NCBI GenBank assembly: GCA_023974075.1
Contig: CM043790.1
Coordinates: 2,490,086 to 2,554,085 of the forward strand
Length of the DNA: 64,000 nucleotides
DNA from: Chaenocephalus aceratus
Taxonomy: Eukaryota; Chordata; Actinopteri; Perciformes; Channichthyidae
Reading direction: 5' to 3'
How positions within the stretch are numbered: position 1 is the stretch's first letter; every line of letters starts with the position of its first letter. The position numbers and the translations under genes are program-made. Positions 56,201 through 61,767 of the stretch are shown piece after piece. The notes below the pieces were generated by a model. That model saw only the letters and a program-made list of their open reading frames with translations. It had not been told where the DNA came from and did not search any database.

Positions 56201-59200
56201 ATTCCAGCTGATGAAAGAGAATGCACTTTGTTGTTTATCTACAGCATCAGGAGCCATAACTCTGCCACTGCATACATGGTCTGGACTTGAAAGTTGGCAC
56301 AATCTGAACACATATGTGCAATCTTGGGTTAAGGCATGAAACAATAGAAAAGCAAAAAAGTACCACAAAACAGACAAAAGTTAAGAAAGTAACACAAAAT
56401 AAACTCTTACCATCCTGGATCCCCGGGCTGATCTTCTTAAAGCCTGAGACTGCCCTACAAACACTCGTCCTACTCTTAGGCATATAACACGTCAAGACTA
56501 ACCTAAACACTCGACTGAACTGTGCAAGGGCAGAACAATATGAATTTAAATGAAACATGGCCCTTCTCATAGCACCGACATTGCTGCACTTATGTGGTCA
56601 TAACTTAAAACAGCCTTAAACACCTACAGTTGGGAGATATAAACAGCTATAACTTGAGAAAATCTGCATTGTTGTAATTTCCCTGACTCATTGTCCATAG
56701 TCCACACATAAAGCGCAACCAACTGTAGTGTAATTAACAGTCAAAAATGTAGTCATTGTGATACAGGCTGTGACATTATCCTGCAGCTCCAACAGTACCT
56801 GTCATGGCCCCAATATTGATTATCACTCTCCCTCCGTGTCCCGCGGGTGCAAATCCGTCTCAATGTAGTGCTTTGCCTTGGTTGGGTCTTCAAATGACTT
56901 TTGCTCTCCAGCTGAGGTTGTGATTTTAAGTGTGGCTGGATACACAAGTCCATACTTCACACCAGGGCATCTGCGCAGCAGCCCCCGGACCTCAGTAAAC
57001 CCTCCTTTTCCTCACCGAGAGCGTGTAGTCCGGGTAGATGTAGAAACGCTTGCCGTTGTGGAAGATGGGCCCCGCTCCCATGGCGTTCCGTATAATATCT
57101 GCTTTCCTCCTGAAAGTAGTGGAATTTAATGATGATCGGCCTCGGGGCATCCCCATCAGCTGGTTTCGGCTGCAAGCCCCTATGTGCATGGTCAAGCGTC
57201 AGTGTGTAGTCCAGGCTCAGAGCATCCTGCAGTAGTTGAGCTATGGCTTTCTCTGGTCGAATATTCCCAGTCCCTTCCGCCACACCGACTAGTCGACAAT
57301 TATCTCTCCGTTGTCGAGACTCTAGATCTTCGGTTTTGTCCACCAACTTGTTTACTTGTGAGGACAGCGTAGTAACTTTAGCCTCGAGTTCCACTACCCG
57401 GTTAGCATAGCAATTAGCCCCCTCCTCAAGGCCTTCAATGCGCATTACGAAAGTTGCGTTCTCCTTCCTAACATCTTCAACAACCTTAGTAAACTCTGTG
57501 CGCACATTGAAGATTTCTGATCTTAAGTCCCTCGACAGGTTGTCTATTTTGGTGTGCAATTCACCTACAGCCGCCGTCACCGTTGAGTCGATCTTAGTTG
57601 CTCTGCTCAGTCCGCTTTAGGGCGGCCATGATTGCCTGTGTATCCGACAGCGGCTCCGCCGACCCGGCCTTGTCTTCCTCAGGCGAGACAGCGGCGTTTG
57701 GGCCTGGTTTCGGTCTTTGGTTCCTCTGCATTTTTTGAGAGTTTTATGTATAACCAAATCAAAACACGGTCACTTTTAGATAGCTGAACACTTTAGAGAC
57801 ACATTTGCCCCACGGGAGCGAGAAAAGAGGCGAAAATAATTTTTGAAATGTTCCTTCCAGCAGAGCTCAGAAAACTGCGTCCTCACATGTCGCTGCTCCC
57901 TACACCACTGTTTTTTTTAACCCGCACCGCCTAGTGGTTAAAGCACGTTATTGAAATGAGTTGTTGAATAAGTTATATTTGATGAAACATTTAAATATTA
58001 AGAGTAGCCTACATACATACATACATAGGGGTCAATGATAGAAATATAGAATAGAAAATATCAAGAAGATACTGTAGTGATCTCTACAATAAAATAGTTT
58101 AGTGCAGGACGTCCAAAGATATTAACAGGACGATGTACAAAACAGACAAACTAATAAGGCTGAATTTGACTCCGGTGTAACTAAAGTCTGATGTAAGGGT
58201 TGTTTATATTTCACATCATTAATCAGAATCTGCAAAGTAACCAAAAATAAATGTAATAGAATAAATATACCAGGTTAACCTCTGAATTGTAGTGGAGTAG
58301 AACAAAGTAGTATGCTGCTGTAACAAAAACATTTCCCAACTTGGGATCAATAAAGTATCTTATCTTATCTTAAGATGATCGATGGCTACTGCCATATTTT
58401 CTAAATGTGCCTCTGAACATATACAAGTGCATGTTTCAGGCTTATCAATGAACAACAGGAGGGGTCACAGACATAAGACCAGCTGTTAAATAAAGCTCTT
58501 CTGACCTTAGCTGTCATGTGGGTATATTAATGCTGCCCATTATGGACACAAGCAATTTTCACCCATGTATTAATTATATGTTTTAAATGTGATAACACCA
58601 ATGTGTTTTGTATCCCCTAAACCTCCAGGGATGTATACTGTTTAAAACTTCTAATTGTGGGAAATACGTAAACGTCTTTTAAAACTACAATTCCCAGTAG
58701 AGACGTGCCATAGAACATGTTGCGAAACACACAATAGCCAGCATGTGTAATTCTGGGGGGGAGGGCTAGGCTGGAACCGTCCAAGTCCAGTTTTGGAAAG
58801 TCTGCCGTGGTTCCATTCCATTTCAAAGAGCTGTTTGACGCTCGGCGTAACCTTGTCGCACTGCCACTCCAACATCCAATCACAGGGCTTGATGACTAAT
58901 CACAGGGTTTGTAAAGCAAGGCGGATGTTGTAGTCCCAAACGATAGCTGGGGATTCTGGGTAGTGTAGTGTCTTCGGAAACTCTGTAGTGTCTAAACTCC
59001 AAATAAACAATTTGTTTTTCCGAATCGATGGTTAAAAACACAAAAGCATTGTACACAATTTAAACCAATCAATATTGTGTAATTAACAAGGATAAACAGA
59101 TTTTTTTTAGTAAATGAGTAATGCAGATATCACTGTGTAATCATTTGACAGTGTGGGGAATACTTCTGGTTTTATTATGAAAACTTAAAGACCGGAAATA

Positions 59201-59775
59201 CTGTTTTCACCCACGCTAACTTTACATGGAAGCTGCATACACGTTATCCTGGCGAGACCTCAAATCATCTTCGTAATATCTATCAAACTATAGATCCTAC
59301 ACATCGACTGGACGTAGATTATAAAAGTACAATATACACTTCTCGCTATAAATCTAATAAAAAAGCATTTTAATGGCCAAACTATTCCACAATTTAGAAT
59401 TTTCCAAATAGGGTTATTTGTGAATAAACGGGAGCATATTGTTTCATACACGACCACTAGAGGTGCTACACTTTAAAACGTGACTCTGGGTCGTATTAAG
59501 CTGCTGAACAATCGACCTATATGGTCGTTTTTTGTAGGAGGACAGGCTGATTGTGATGTCTGTGGTGTCACCTTGAGTCTGGTGTGTATGGAGGCAGTCC
59601 TCTGACTCTCTCTCTTCCTGTACTGGCTCAGCCGCTCCAGATGCTCCGGCCGACAGAACACACCTGAAGCCCACTTCAGGGCAGCGCCCCGGGCCAGGCA
59701 CTCGGCCCGCTCCACCTCCGGCCATATCTGAGCCACCTGCAGTGAATCTGACAGAACACCAGGGAACAATAACAT
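26062..59775 (-). CDS. exoc3l1: Exocyst complex component 3-like protein 1 (Sec6 family), 14 coding exons
   Basis: The gene encodes a cytosolic Sec6-type helical-rod tether; EXOC3 acts in the exocyst, and EXOC3L1 has been linked to regulated secretion. Fourteen exons, listed separately, join into about 778 residues, close to the roughly 750 of the family. The first exon reads [20 protein letters not shown], closer to EXOC3L1 than to EXOC3. Later exons carry [83 protein letters not shown] and [12 protein letters not shown] in Sec6 order. Phases agree except for one extra base in exon 8 and one missing base at the exon 11/12 junction. The start at 59775 is the in-frame ATG; an upstream exon spliced at 59747 is possible. 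Introns are swollen with transposons. Whether the gene is functional depends on those two sites. Confidence 0.88.
26843..27616. mobile_element. MITE-like element containing a 10-bp minisatellite
   Basis: It begins CCTTACACACCGAGACG and ends TTGGTGTGTAAGG, an inverted pair of about 11 bp, with CG-rich words GTCGGCC and GCCGTCGGC inside. The 3-kb long-TIR copy 2 inserted exactly in its right end, duplicating GTGTAAGG. No frame of interest and no clear TSD of its own. Confidence 0.55.
27431..27560. repeat. 10-bp minisatellite (ACGTGAGGCG), 13 copies
   Basis: Thirteen perfect head-to-tail copies, ending ACGTTCCGTC. Each unit has two CpGs. It sits inside the MITE-like element just before long-TIR copy 2. 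Confidence 0.97.
27617..30640. mobile_element. Long-TIR DNA transposon, copy 2 (3,024 bp), perfect 8-bp TSD
   Basis: Same family as 14836-17875 but in reverse orientation: its left interior matches the right interior of copy 1 and vice versa. TSD GTGTAAGG is at 27609-27616 and 30641-30648. Termini are CAACACACTC and GAGTGTGTTT, with TIRs of about 500 bp. No transposase is encoded. It lies in the last intron of exoc3l1. Confidence 0.88.
30650..30785. repeat. Teleost tRNA-derived SINE-like fragment
   Basis: GGGTCTTGCTCAAAGGCACTT, GATTTGAACCAGCAACCC and TCCTTACGCACTGAGCTGC resemble the widespread fish repeat with a B-box-like GATTTGAACC word. Ends are not defined. Immediately adjacent to copy 2 and exon 13. 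Confidence 0.5.
30858..30991 (-). CDS. exoc3l1: exoc3l1 exon 13
   Basis: 134 bp, acceptor TGTAG|GAAGGA, donor ATCAG|GTAATC, phase 0 to 2. Encodes [20 protein letters not shown] and [10 protein letters not shown], a highly conserved Sec6 block. Confidence 0.9.
31000..31470. other. Intron sequence without recognised features
   Basis: exoc3l1 intron between exons 13 and 12; no repeat boundary or frame can be supported here. Confidence 0.4.
31473..31755 (+). pseudogene. pogo/Tigger-like transposase relic
   Basis: Two short blocks in one orientation. At 31475-31600, [21 protein letters not shown] resembles the helix-turn-helix of pogo-type transposases. At 31690-31755, [13 protein letters not shown] is the first-Asp block of their DDE domain. 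The sequence between is collapsed and AT-rich. Recognised by eye; no TIRs found. Confidence 0.6.
32049..32203 (-). CDS. exoc3l1: exoc3l1 exon 12, frame problem near its start
   Basis: 155 bp, acceptor TGTGCAG|CGC, donor GCCTG|GTGAGG. After RLQEEAQ in phase 0, the conserved [18 protein letters not shown] follows only in the next frame. Flanking phases require 156 bp, so one base is missing, either near 32175-32181 or in the C6 run of exon 11. A (TG)n tract on the minus strand abuts the acceptor. Confidence 0.85.
32207..32256. repeat. (CA)n microsatellite abutting exon 12 acceptor
   Basis: About 25 uninterrupted CA units. On the gene strand this is (TG)n ending in the acceptor TGTGCAG of exon 12, in place of a pyrimidine tract. 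Confidence 0.97.
32655..32925 (-). CDS. exoc3l1: exoc3l1 exon 11
   Basis: 271 bp, acceptor CCACAG|GAAGTC, donor AGAGAG|GTCCCA, phase 2 to 0. Encodes a Q-rich start, [20 protein letters not shown] and [18 protein letters not shown]6 run lies near its 3' end and is one possible site of the frame problem at the junction with exon 12. Confidence 0.87.
33710..33826 (-). CDS. exoc3l1: exoc3l1 exon 10
   Basis: 117 bp, acceptor AATCAG|GTTTCG, donor CTCAA|GTGAGA, phase 2 to 2. Encodes [15 protein letters not shown] and [17 protein letters not shown]. Confidence 0.88.
33927..34027 (-). CDS. exoc3l1: exoc3l1 exon 9
   Basis: 101 bp, acceptor TGGTAG|ATGCTG, donor AATAG|GTGTGA, phase 0 to 2. Encodes [20 protein letters not shown] through MENLINR. 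Confidence 0.87.
34161..34287 (-). CDS. exoc3l1: exoc3l1 exon 8, contains an apparent +1 frameshift
   Basis: 127 bp, acceptor GTACAG|AAGAGT, donor ACACAG|GTACAC. The first part reads [17 protein letters not shown] and [12 protein letters not shown]. The last part reads TSLPTIITQ only in the next frame. Neighbouring exons are phase 0 on both sides, so 126 bp is expected: one extra base lies near 34186-34195 (plus-strand GGTGAGGGTAG). Confidence 0.85.
34618..35132. repeat. Duplicated intron segment, copy 1
   Basis: From AACCTTAAATAATCATGTATAG to AGATAATGTATTAT this recurs at 36520-36855 plus 37474-37645 with few differences. It lies in the exon 7-8 intron of exoc3l1, the other copy in the exon 5-6 intron. 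Confidence 0.9.
35540..35657 (-). CDS. exoc3l1: exoc3l1 exon 7
   Basis: 118 bp, acceptor GGGCAG|CCCAGA, donor TTCGG|GTGAGT, phase 2 to 0. Encodes [20 protein letters not shown] and [18 protein letters not shown]. Confidence 0.87.
36253..36323 (-). CDS. exoc3l1: exoc3l1 exon 6 (71 bp)
   Basis: Acceptor GCCTAG|GTTAGC, donor AACAG|GTGAGA, phase 0 to 2. Encodes [20 protein letters not shown], which matches the family block ending LLHWALHVY or LLTWVLNTY. Confidence 0.85.
36520..37645. repeat. Duplicated intron segment, copy 2, interrupted by a MITE
   Basis: Same sequence as 34618-35132, split at CACTGTATAA by the 618-bp element 36856-37473. The uninterrupted copy gives the empty site CACTGTATAAGAGAGAC. 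Confidence 0.9.
36856..37473. mobile_element. Harbinger-type MITE (618 bp), TAA TSD
   Basis: Termini CGGAGCGTCCACACTACAGC and the near inverse ending ACGGGCCG. TAA is duplicated at 36853-36855 and 37474-37476. The empty site is known from the duplicate intron segment. A 3-bp TWA duplication is the PIF/Harbinger signature. It contains a 25-bp perfect inverted duplication at 37290-37340. Confidence 0.85.
37663..37881 (-). CDS. exoc3l1: exoc3l1 exon 5
   Basis: 219 bp, acceptor CGTCAG|GTGCTG, donor CACAG|GTCAGT, phase 0 to 0. Encodes [36 protein letters not shown] and HAHLAQ. The duplicated intron segment ends about 18 bp below its donor. Confidence 0.9.
37961..38160 (-). CDS. exoc3l1: exoc3l1 exon 4
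   Basis: 200 bp, acceptor GTGCAG|GTAAGG, donor TTCCAG|GTCAGA, phase 1 to 0. Encodes [30 protein letters not shown] and [12 protein letters not shown]. Confidence 0.9.
38660..38832. repeat. Imperfect foldback of about 75-bp arms
   Basis: TCCCCCCAAAGTATAATTT and ACTCAGTGAGCACTCATT on the left are mirrored by AATGAGTGCTCAGTGAGT and AAATTATACTTTGGGGGGA on the right. It lies in the exon 3-4 intron. Likely a small MITE. Confidence 0.8.
38969..39298 (-). pseudogene. LINE ORF2 C-terminal fragment
   Basis: The minus-strand frame has [33 protein letters not shown] and [13 protein letters not shown], a block found after the RT in several non-LTR retrotransposon clades. No RT motifs are present. Clade not assigned. 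Confidence 0.6.
39705..39895 (+). repeat. Possible LTR end fragment
   Basis: AATAAAGATTGGAACTCC is followed about 50 bp later by TTTTCACGGCACTACAACA, which looks like the R-U5 end of an LTR. The start, PBS and partner LTR are not identified. Confidence 0.3.
40144..40356 (-). CDS. exoc3l1: exoc3l1 exon 3
   Basis: 213 bp, acceptor CTGCAG|TGCGC, donor CTGG|GTACGA, phase 1 to 1. Encodes [17 protein letters not shown] through GQLVDALG. Confidence 0.9.
40855..41170 (+). pseudogene. DIRS Gag-like fragment
   Basis: Open sequence with [13 protein letters not shown] and an acidic EEDDEDSS stretch, found in the first ORF of fish DIRS elements. Cut at its 3' side by the ERV-C fragment. Confidence 0.5.
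41172..41752 (+). mobile_element. ERV-C: 3' end and LTR of an ERV-B relative
   Basis: From GATGTAATTGATG to AAAAAGAGTGGAAC it parallels the last 125 bp before the ERV-B 3' LTR. The following LTR (41288-41752, TGTGAGGGAATATT...CAGAAGTTTCCCTTACA) shares termini and layout with the ERV-B LTR but is longer and clearly diverged. No 5' LTR or coding part is present and no clean TSD was found. Confidence 0.75.
41288..41752 (+). repeat. ERV-C LTR (465 bp)
   Basis: TG...CA ends, with AATAAATATCAGTGTTTGAC near the 3' part, the counterpart of AATAAACTCAGTGTTTGAT in ERV-B (polyadenylation region). Confidence 0.75.
41753..42150 (+). pseudogene. DIRS reverse transcriptase, active-site lesion
   Basis: [50 protein letters not shown] and [11 protein letters not shown] are RT motifs A and B. 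Motif C reads [11 protein letters not shown] where the family has YLDD-like sequence, so two codons including a catalytic aspartate are missing. A frame change follows near 42130. Confidence 0.85.
42151..42823 (+). pseudogene. DIRS RNase H region
   Basis: [56 protein letters not shown] and [18 protein letters not shown] are typical DIRS RNase H and connector blocks, in one open frame to the stop at about 42823. Confidence 0.8.
42853..44033 (+). pseudogene. DIRS tyrosine recombinase, interrupted
   Basis: [16 protein letters not shown] starts the core-binding domain. [15 protein letters not shown] carries the first catalytic Arg (about 43405). [20 protein letters not shown] carries the HxxR pair (about 43862), and a Tyr in [10 protein letters not shown] (about 43970) fits the nucleophile. 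A LINE-tail insertion with a TTA repeat near 43550-43605 and frame changes break the gene. All catalytic residues are still readable. Confidence 0.82.
44075..44642 (+). mobile_element. LINE 3' end with ATCT tail
   Basis: [36 protein letters not shown] and [15 protein letters not shown] are C-terminal residues found after the RT of fish LINEs. A 3' UTR, AATAAAGTTC and an (ATCT)n tail follow. 5' truncated. Confidence 0.7.
44643..44692. other. Perfect 25-bp palindrome at the LINE tail
   Basis: CATACACGCTTAAGATAGAT and its inverse meet with no spacer, centred at 44667/44668 on the ATCT tract. Confidence 0.92.
45067..45390 (-). repeat. Probable LINE 3' end, minus strand
   Basis: Starts with a TTTATCTTTTATC-type tail at the DIRS edge. 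The minus frame at 45109-45381 reads [14 protein letters not shown] and [18 protein letters not shown]-like but weak. Near exon 2 of exoc3l1. Confidence 0.35.
45461..45680 (-). CDS. exoc3l1: exoc3l1 exon 2
   Basis: 220 bp, acceptor TTCCAG|TCC, donor TCTG|GTGAGA, phase 0 in and 1 out. Encodes [17 protein letters not shown] through NLPRLYS. Confidence 0.9.
45797..46503. mobile_element. MITE (707 bp) with long TIRs
   Basis: AGGCGCATTCACACTGCGG and AGGTGCATTCACACTGCGG at the two ends, with TTCATGCGAACTTAGTTCATG and GCGTTCACACCGG inside each arm. A possible 3-bp TSD ATT is at 45794-45796 and 46504-46506. It contains inverted duplications at 46062-46114 and 46351-46386. Superfamily unassigned; a Harbinger-like MITE is plausible. 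Confidence 0.75.
46683..46982 (+). mobile_element. SINE or LINE-tail insertion (300 bp), TSD AACCC
   Basis: AACCC at 46678-46682 and 46983-46987 brackets it inside the left TIR of element 3. The right TIR lacks it and gives the empty site. The 3' end TTGTAAGTCGCTTTGGATAA and AAGCGTCAGCTAAATG is the conserved tail of many fish SINEs and LINEs, followed by an AATGT repeat. Confidence 0.8.
47800..50640 (-). mobile_element. L2-type LINE copy 1 (minus strand)
   Basis: The 3' end with a TTGAATTGAATTG-type tail lies at 47799-47812 and the 5' UTR reaches about 50640 inside the L1. Contains one long ORF (47973-50465). Confidence 0.82.
47973..50465 (-). pseudogene. L2 endonuclease-reverse transcriptase, 830 codons, internally deleted, YADD changed
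   Basis: Endonuclease: [126 protein letters not shown]. The motif C position reads FDADDTVMY where copy 2 has FYADDTVMY, so the catalytic Tyr is Asp. Compared with copy 2, about 250 bp between TIRDTK and [11 protein letters not shown] is missing without breaking the frame. The whole frame is otherwise open. Confidence 0.85.
50643..51440 (-). pseudogene. L1 ORF2 C-terminal region
   Basis: [40 protein letters not shown] and [12 protein letters not shown], then [37 protein letters not shown]. This is the post-RT region of fish L1 ORF2, in two frames. Confidence 0.82.
51441..53890 (+). mobile_element. L2-type LINE copy 2 (plus strand), 5' truncated
   Basis: Starts within the endonuclease ([12 protein letters not shown] on the plus strand at about 51480) and ends with GGTTAAATAAAGGCTACAAAC. 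It sits inside the L1. It is in opposite orientation to copy 1 and clearly the same subfamily. Confidence 0.85.
51680..53730 (+). pseudogene. L2 copy 2 reverse transcriptase, frame-broken
   Basis: Blocks as in copy 1: [89 protein letters not shown] and [12 protein letters not shown]. Frame changes near 52450 and 52740 split it into three frames. Catalytic YADD is intact. Confidence 0.85.
53890..54803 (-). pseudogene. L1 reverse transcriptase
   Basis: [20 protein letters not shown] and [10 protein letters not shown] at 54500-54690; [37 protein letters not shown] (catalytic YADD) and [11 protein letters not shown] at 53900-54280. A frame break separates the blocks near 54430. Ends where the L2 copy starts. 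Confidence 0.85.
55274..56377 (-). pseudogene. L1 ORF2 endonuclease, broken by an inverted duplication
   Basis: [11 protein letters not shown] (start of the APE domain) lies at about 56180. [11 protein letters not shown] (catalytic Glu) is at about 56090, [12 protein letters not shown] at about 55870, [10 protein letters not shown] at about 55600 and [10 protein letters not shown] at about 55530. A 45-bp perfect inverted duplication (56129-56224) replaces the sequence between the first two blocks. Confidence 0.82.
56129..56224. other. 45-bp perfect inverted duplication inside L1 endonuclease
   Basis: Arms 56129-56173 and 56180-56224 with a 6-base spacer GTGAAA. The right arm is genuine endonuclease start; the left arm is its inverted copy and replaces ordinary sequence. 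Confidence 0.93.
56957..57580 (-). pseudogene. L1 ORF1p-like protein
   Basis: N-terminal coiled coil ([20 protein letters not shown]), then [13 protein letters not shown], an RRM-like block, and [17 protein letters not shown] near the end, as in fish L1 ORF1 proteins. The frame shifts in the C-terminal domain. Confidence 0.82.
57600..57920 (-). other. L1 5' UTR region
   Basis: GC-rich sequence upstream of ORF1 on the minus strand, ending near a T8 run and the element 3 break point. No internal promoter can be named. Confidence 0.4.
59572..59775 (-). CDS. exoc3l1: exoc3l1 exon 1 (first recognised coding exon)
   Basis: The frame runs from ATG 59775 to AAG|GTGACA at 59572, phase 0 out. Alternatively an acceptor TGTCAG places the exon start at 59747 with phase 1 in. 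It encodes the WPE...SIHTRLK N-terminal block. The right end of a long-TIR transposon lies 45 bp below its donor. Confidence 0.82.
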
Positions 59776-60212
59776 TATTGTTATAACTATATGTAGCAGC
59801 TAGTGTCTCCATGCTCATTTAGACGATACTAACACACCTAAATCTCCAACCAAGTGCCAGATTTTAACAAGGAAAATCAAATATGTGGAATAAAAAAGAC
59901 AATATCTGGTTCTGCTGCATCCATTCTGATCCTTGGTGTTGGAATGCAAAGCTAAAATGGGGCAGTACTCTTTTAAAATCCTAATTTTTGGATTGTATTA
60001 TAATGTACATTTTCAGTTGACATATGTTTTGTCTGCCAATGCCTTTTTACCTACTACCACTGGGATTTGCCCAGGACAGAAATGTTCAGATTCCTGTAAT
60101 TTTTATTACATTTACAATTCTTTAATTTTAGTAAAGAACCACTAGGAAATGTAATAATACAATAACTGAATAAAAGAAAAAGGGATTAGAGGATTGTTCT
60201 TGTTGTTGGTGT

Positions 60213-60683
60213 TGTGACTCGACAGATAGGTTTAGTTATGTTTTTAGTCTAGTTTTGTGTTTTTATCTTGTCACTTCCTGTTTTATTTTGAAAGTAATCT
60301 TTCCTGTCATTCCAGATCCCACATTTCCTGCCTTTGTGTGTTTCCCGCCCGTGAGATTGCTTGGCCCTGCAGCTGATTGTTTTCACCTGTGCCCATCCCC
60401 CTCACCTATATATAGCCCTGGTGTTTCTTTGTTCCTTTGTCAGTTCGTTATGTTTCATGTCGTGAGCACCTAGGCCTTTTGACTCCTGATACCTACCTTG
60501 CGATTTAGACCTTTTGCCAAGTGAGTTTTTGTGTTGCTGTACAACTTAGTTTTGGCTGTTTAACTACTTTCTAATTTTTGAAAGTACGATTTAGTTTTTG
60601 TTATTAAAGAACATTCTATTTTTGGACAACTGTCTCCGAGTCCTGCTTTTGGGTCCTGCTTCCTGTGTCTCGGTTTCATAACA
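60213..60683 (+). repeat. Ty3/gypsy 5' LTR (471 bp)
   Basis: TGTGACTCGACAG to CGGTTTCATAACA. A TATATATAG box lies near 60410 and ATTAAAG near 60603. Gag ATG follows at 60702 after GTACGAACTGACC. Confidence 0.75.
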
Positions 60684-60701
60684 GTACGAACTGACCAAAA
60701 T

Positions 60702-61767
60702 ATGGACCCAGCGGATTCAGAGACAGTGAAGATAGCTCTGCGAGCTCAAGGCACGAGACTACACCAGCATGAGGAGCAGCTGGGCGCCATCAACCTGGGG
60801 GTGAGGGAACTGACCGGCCGTCAGGAAAATGTTCAAGCCTCCGTCAATACTCAGGTGAATCACCTTGCCGAACAGCTGCACCGTGTCCTCGCTCACCTGG
60901 AAGCTGGTTCATCCCCTCAGCCTCCTGCTGTTGCTCACACACCAATTGCTCCAGCTGACCATGTGCCACTCCATTCTCCACCGCCTCGTCTGGCATCTCC
61001 AGAGCGATTCTCCGGAGATTCCGGTGACTGTCGCCCTTTCATTGTTCATTGTGATCTCCATTATAAATATAACCCTGCTTCATTCCCCACTGATCACTCT
61101 AAAGTGGCCTTCATGGTGAGCCACTTAACGGGGAGAGCAGCGGCCTGGGCTACGTCCGAATGGGCGAGAGATTCACCTACCTGTAATTCTCTGGATGTAT
61201 TTACAGACACTCTCACCAAGGTGTTTAATCGCACGGCTCCTGGAAGGGAGGCAACCAGAGCACTGATGCAGATTAAGCAGTCAGCGCAGAGTATCGGACT
61301 ATGCCATTGAGTTCAGGACCCTTGCAGCAGATAGTGGCTGGAATTCTTCAGCACTGCTCGACGCCTTTTTGTCTGATCTTTCGGATTCCATTAAAGACCA
61401 GTTAATACCTTTGGACCTCCCAGAAGACTCGGATTCTGTCATTGCACTGGCAGTTCGAATAGACAATAGACTGGCCGAAAGACAAAAAGAAAGGTTCAAG
61501 AATGTGGCACGTCTGCCTCGACACCAAGGGGACACACCAAGCCATCGTCCCGCTTGGAGACCTCCTGCCGATACTCCTCCTGAGAGAAGAGTGCTCCCTA
61601 GTGTCTCAGAGGAGCCCATGCAGTTGGGTCGGGCAAAGTTGACTCCGGAGGAACGTCTTCGGTGCATTCAGGAGGGCAGGTGTTTTTACTGTGGGGAGCA
61701 GGGGCACCTCCTGGCTTCATGTACAGCAAAAGATCGGGCTCACCAGGGACGAGGAGGACCCTGGTGA
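60702..61767 (+). pseudogene. gag: Ty3/gypsy gag with one frameshift
   Basis: Starts MDPADSETVKIALRAQGTRL with a predicted coiled coil. Capsid block SPERFSGDSGDCRPFI and FMVSHLTGRAAAWATSEW. The frame changes near 61300, and capsid then continues (SDYAIEFRTLAADSGW). A CCHC knuckle [14 protein letters not shown] lies at about 61681-61722. Ends at 61767, overlapping the pol frame. Confidence 0.85.

Larger units (their letters stand above)
47736..57920 (-). mobile_element. L1-type LINE, minus strand, broken by two L2 insertions
   Basis: The 5' end is near 57920 and the 3' T-rich end (plus-strand view) near 47736. ORF1 (57580-56957), endonuclease (56377-55274), RT (54803-53890) and C-terminal parts (51440-50643) follow in order on the minus strand. 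The L2 copies at 51441-53890 and 47800-50640 interrupt it. ORF2 has several frame breaks, so the element is dead. Confidence 0.82.
46533..59527. mobile_element. Long-TIR DNA transposon, element 3, opened by L1
   Basis: GACCAAATGGGCCGATTGTTC at the left is mirrored by GACCATATAGGTCGATTGTTC (reverse complement) at the right. TIRs share CGTTTTAAAG, TTTATTCACAAATAACCC and TTTGGCCATTAAAA. The left half (46533-47735) and the right half (57925-59527) together give about 2.8 kb. The interior matches copies 1 and 2 (for example CACATCTGCCGTAGTTCT), but the outer TIR sequence is different from theirs. The halves meet at the position equal to about 16195 in copy 1, where the L1 inserted. Confidence 0.78.

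Noticed and set aside
60255..60473. Frame in the gypsy LTR (CFYLVTSCFILKV...)
   Set aside because: Lies wholly within the LTR upstream of gag, with a TATA-like box inside it.
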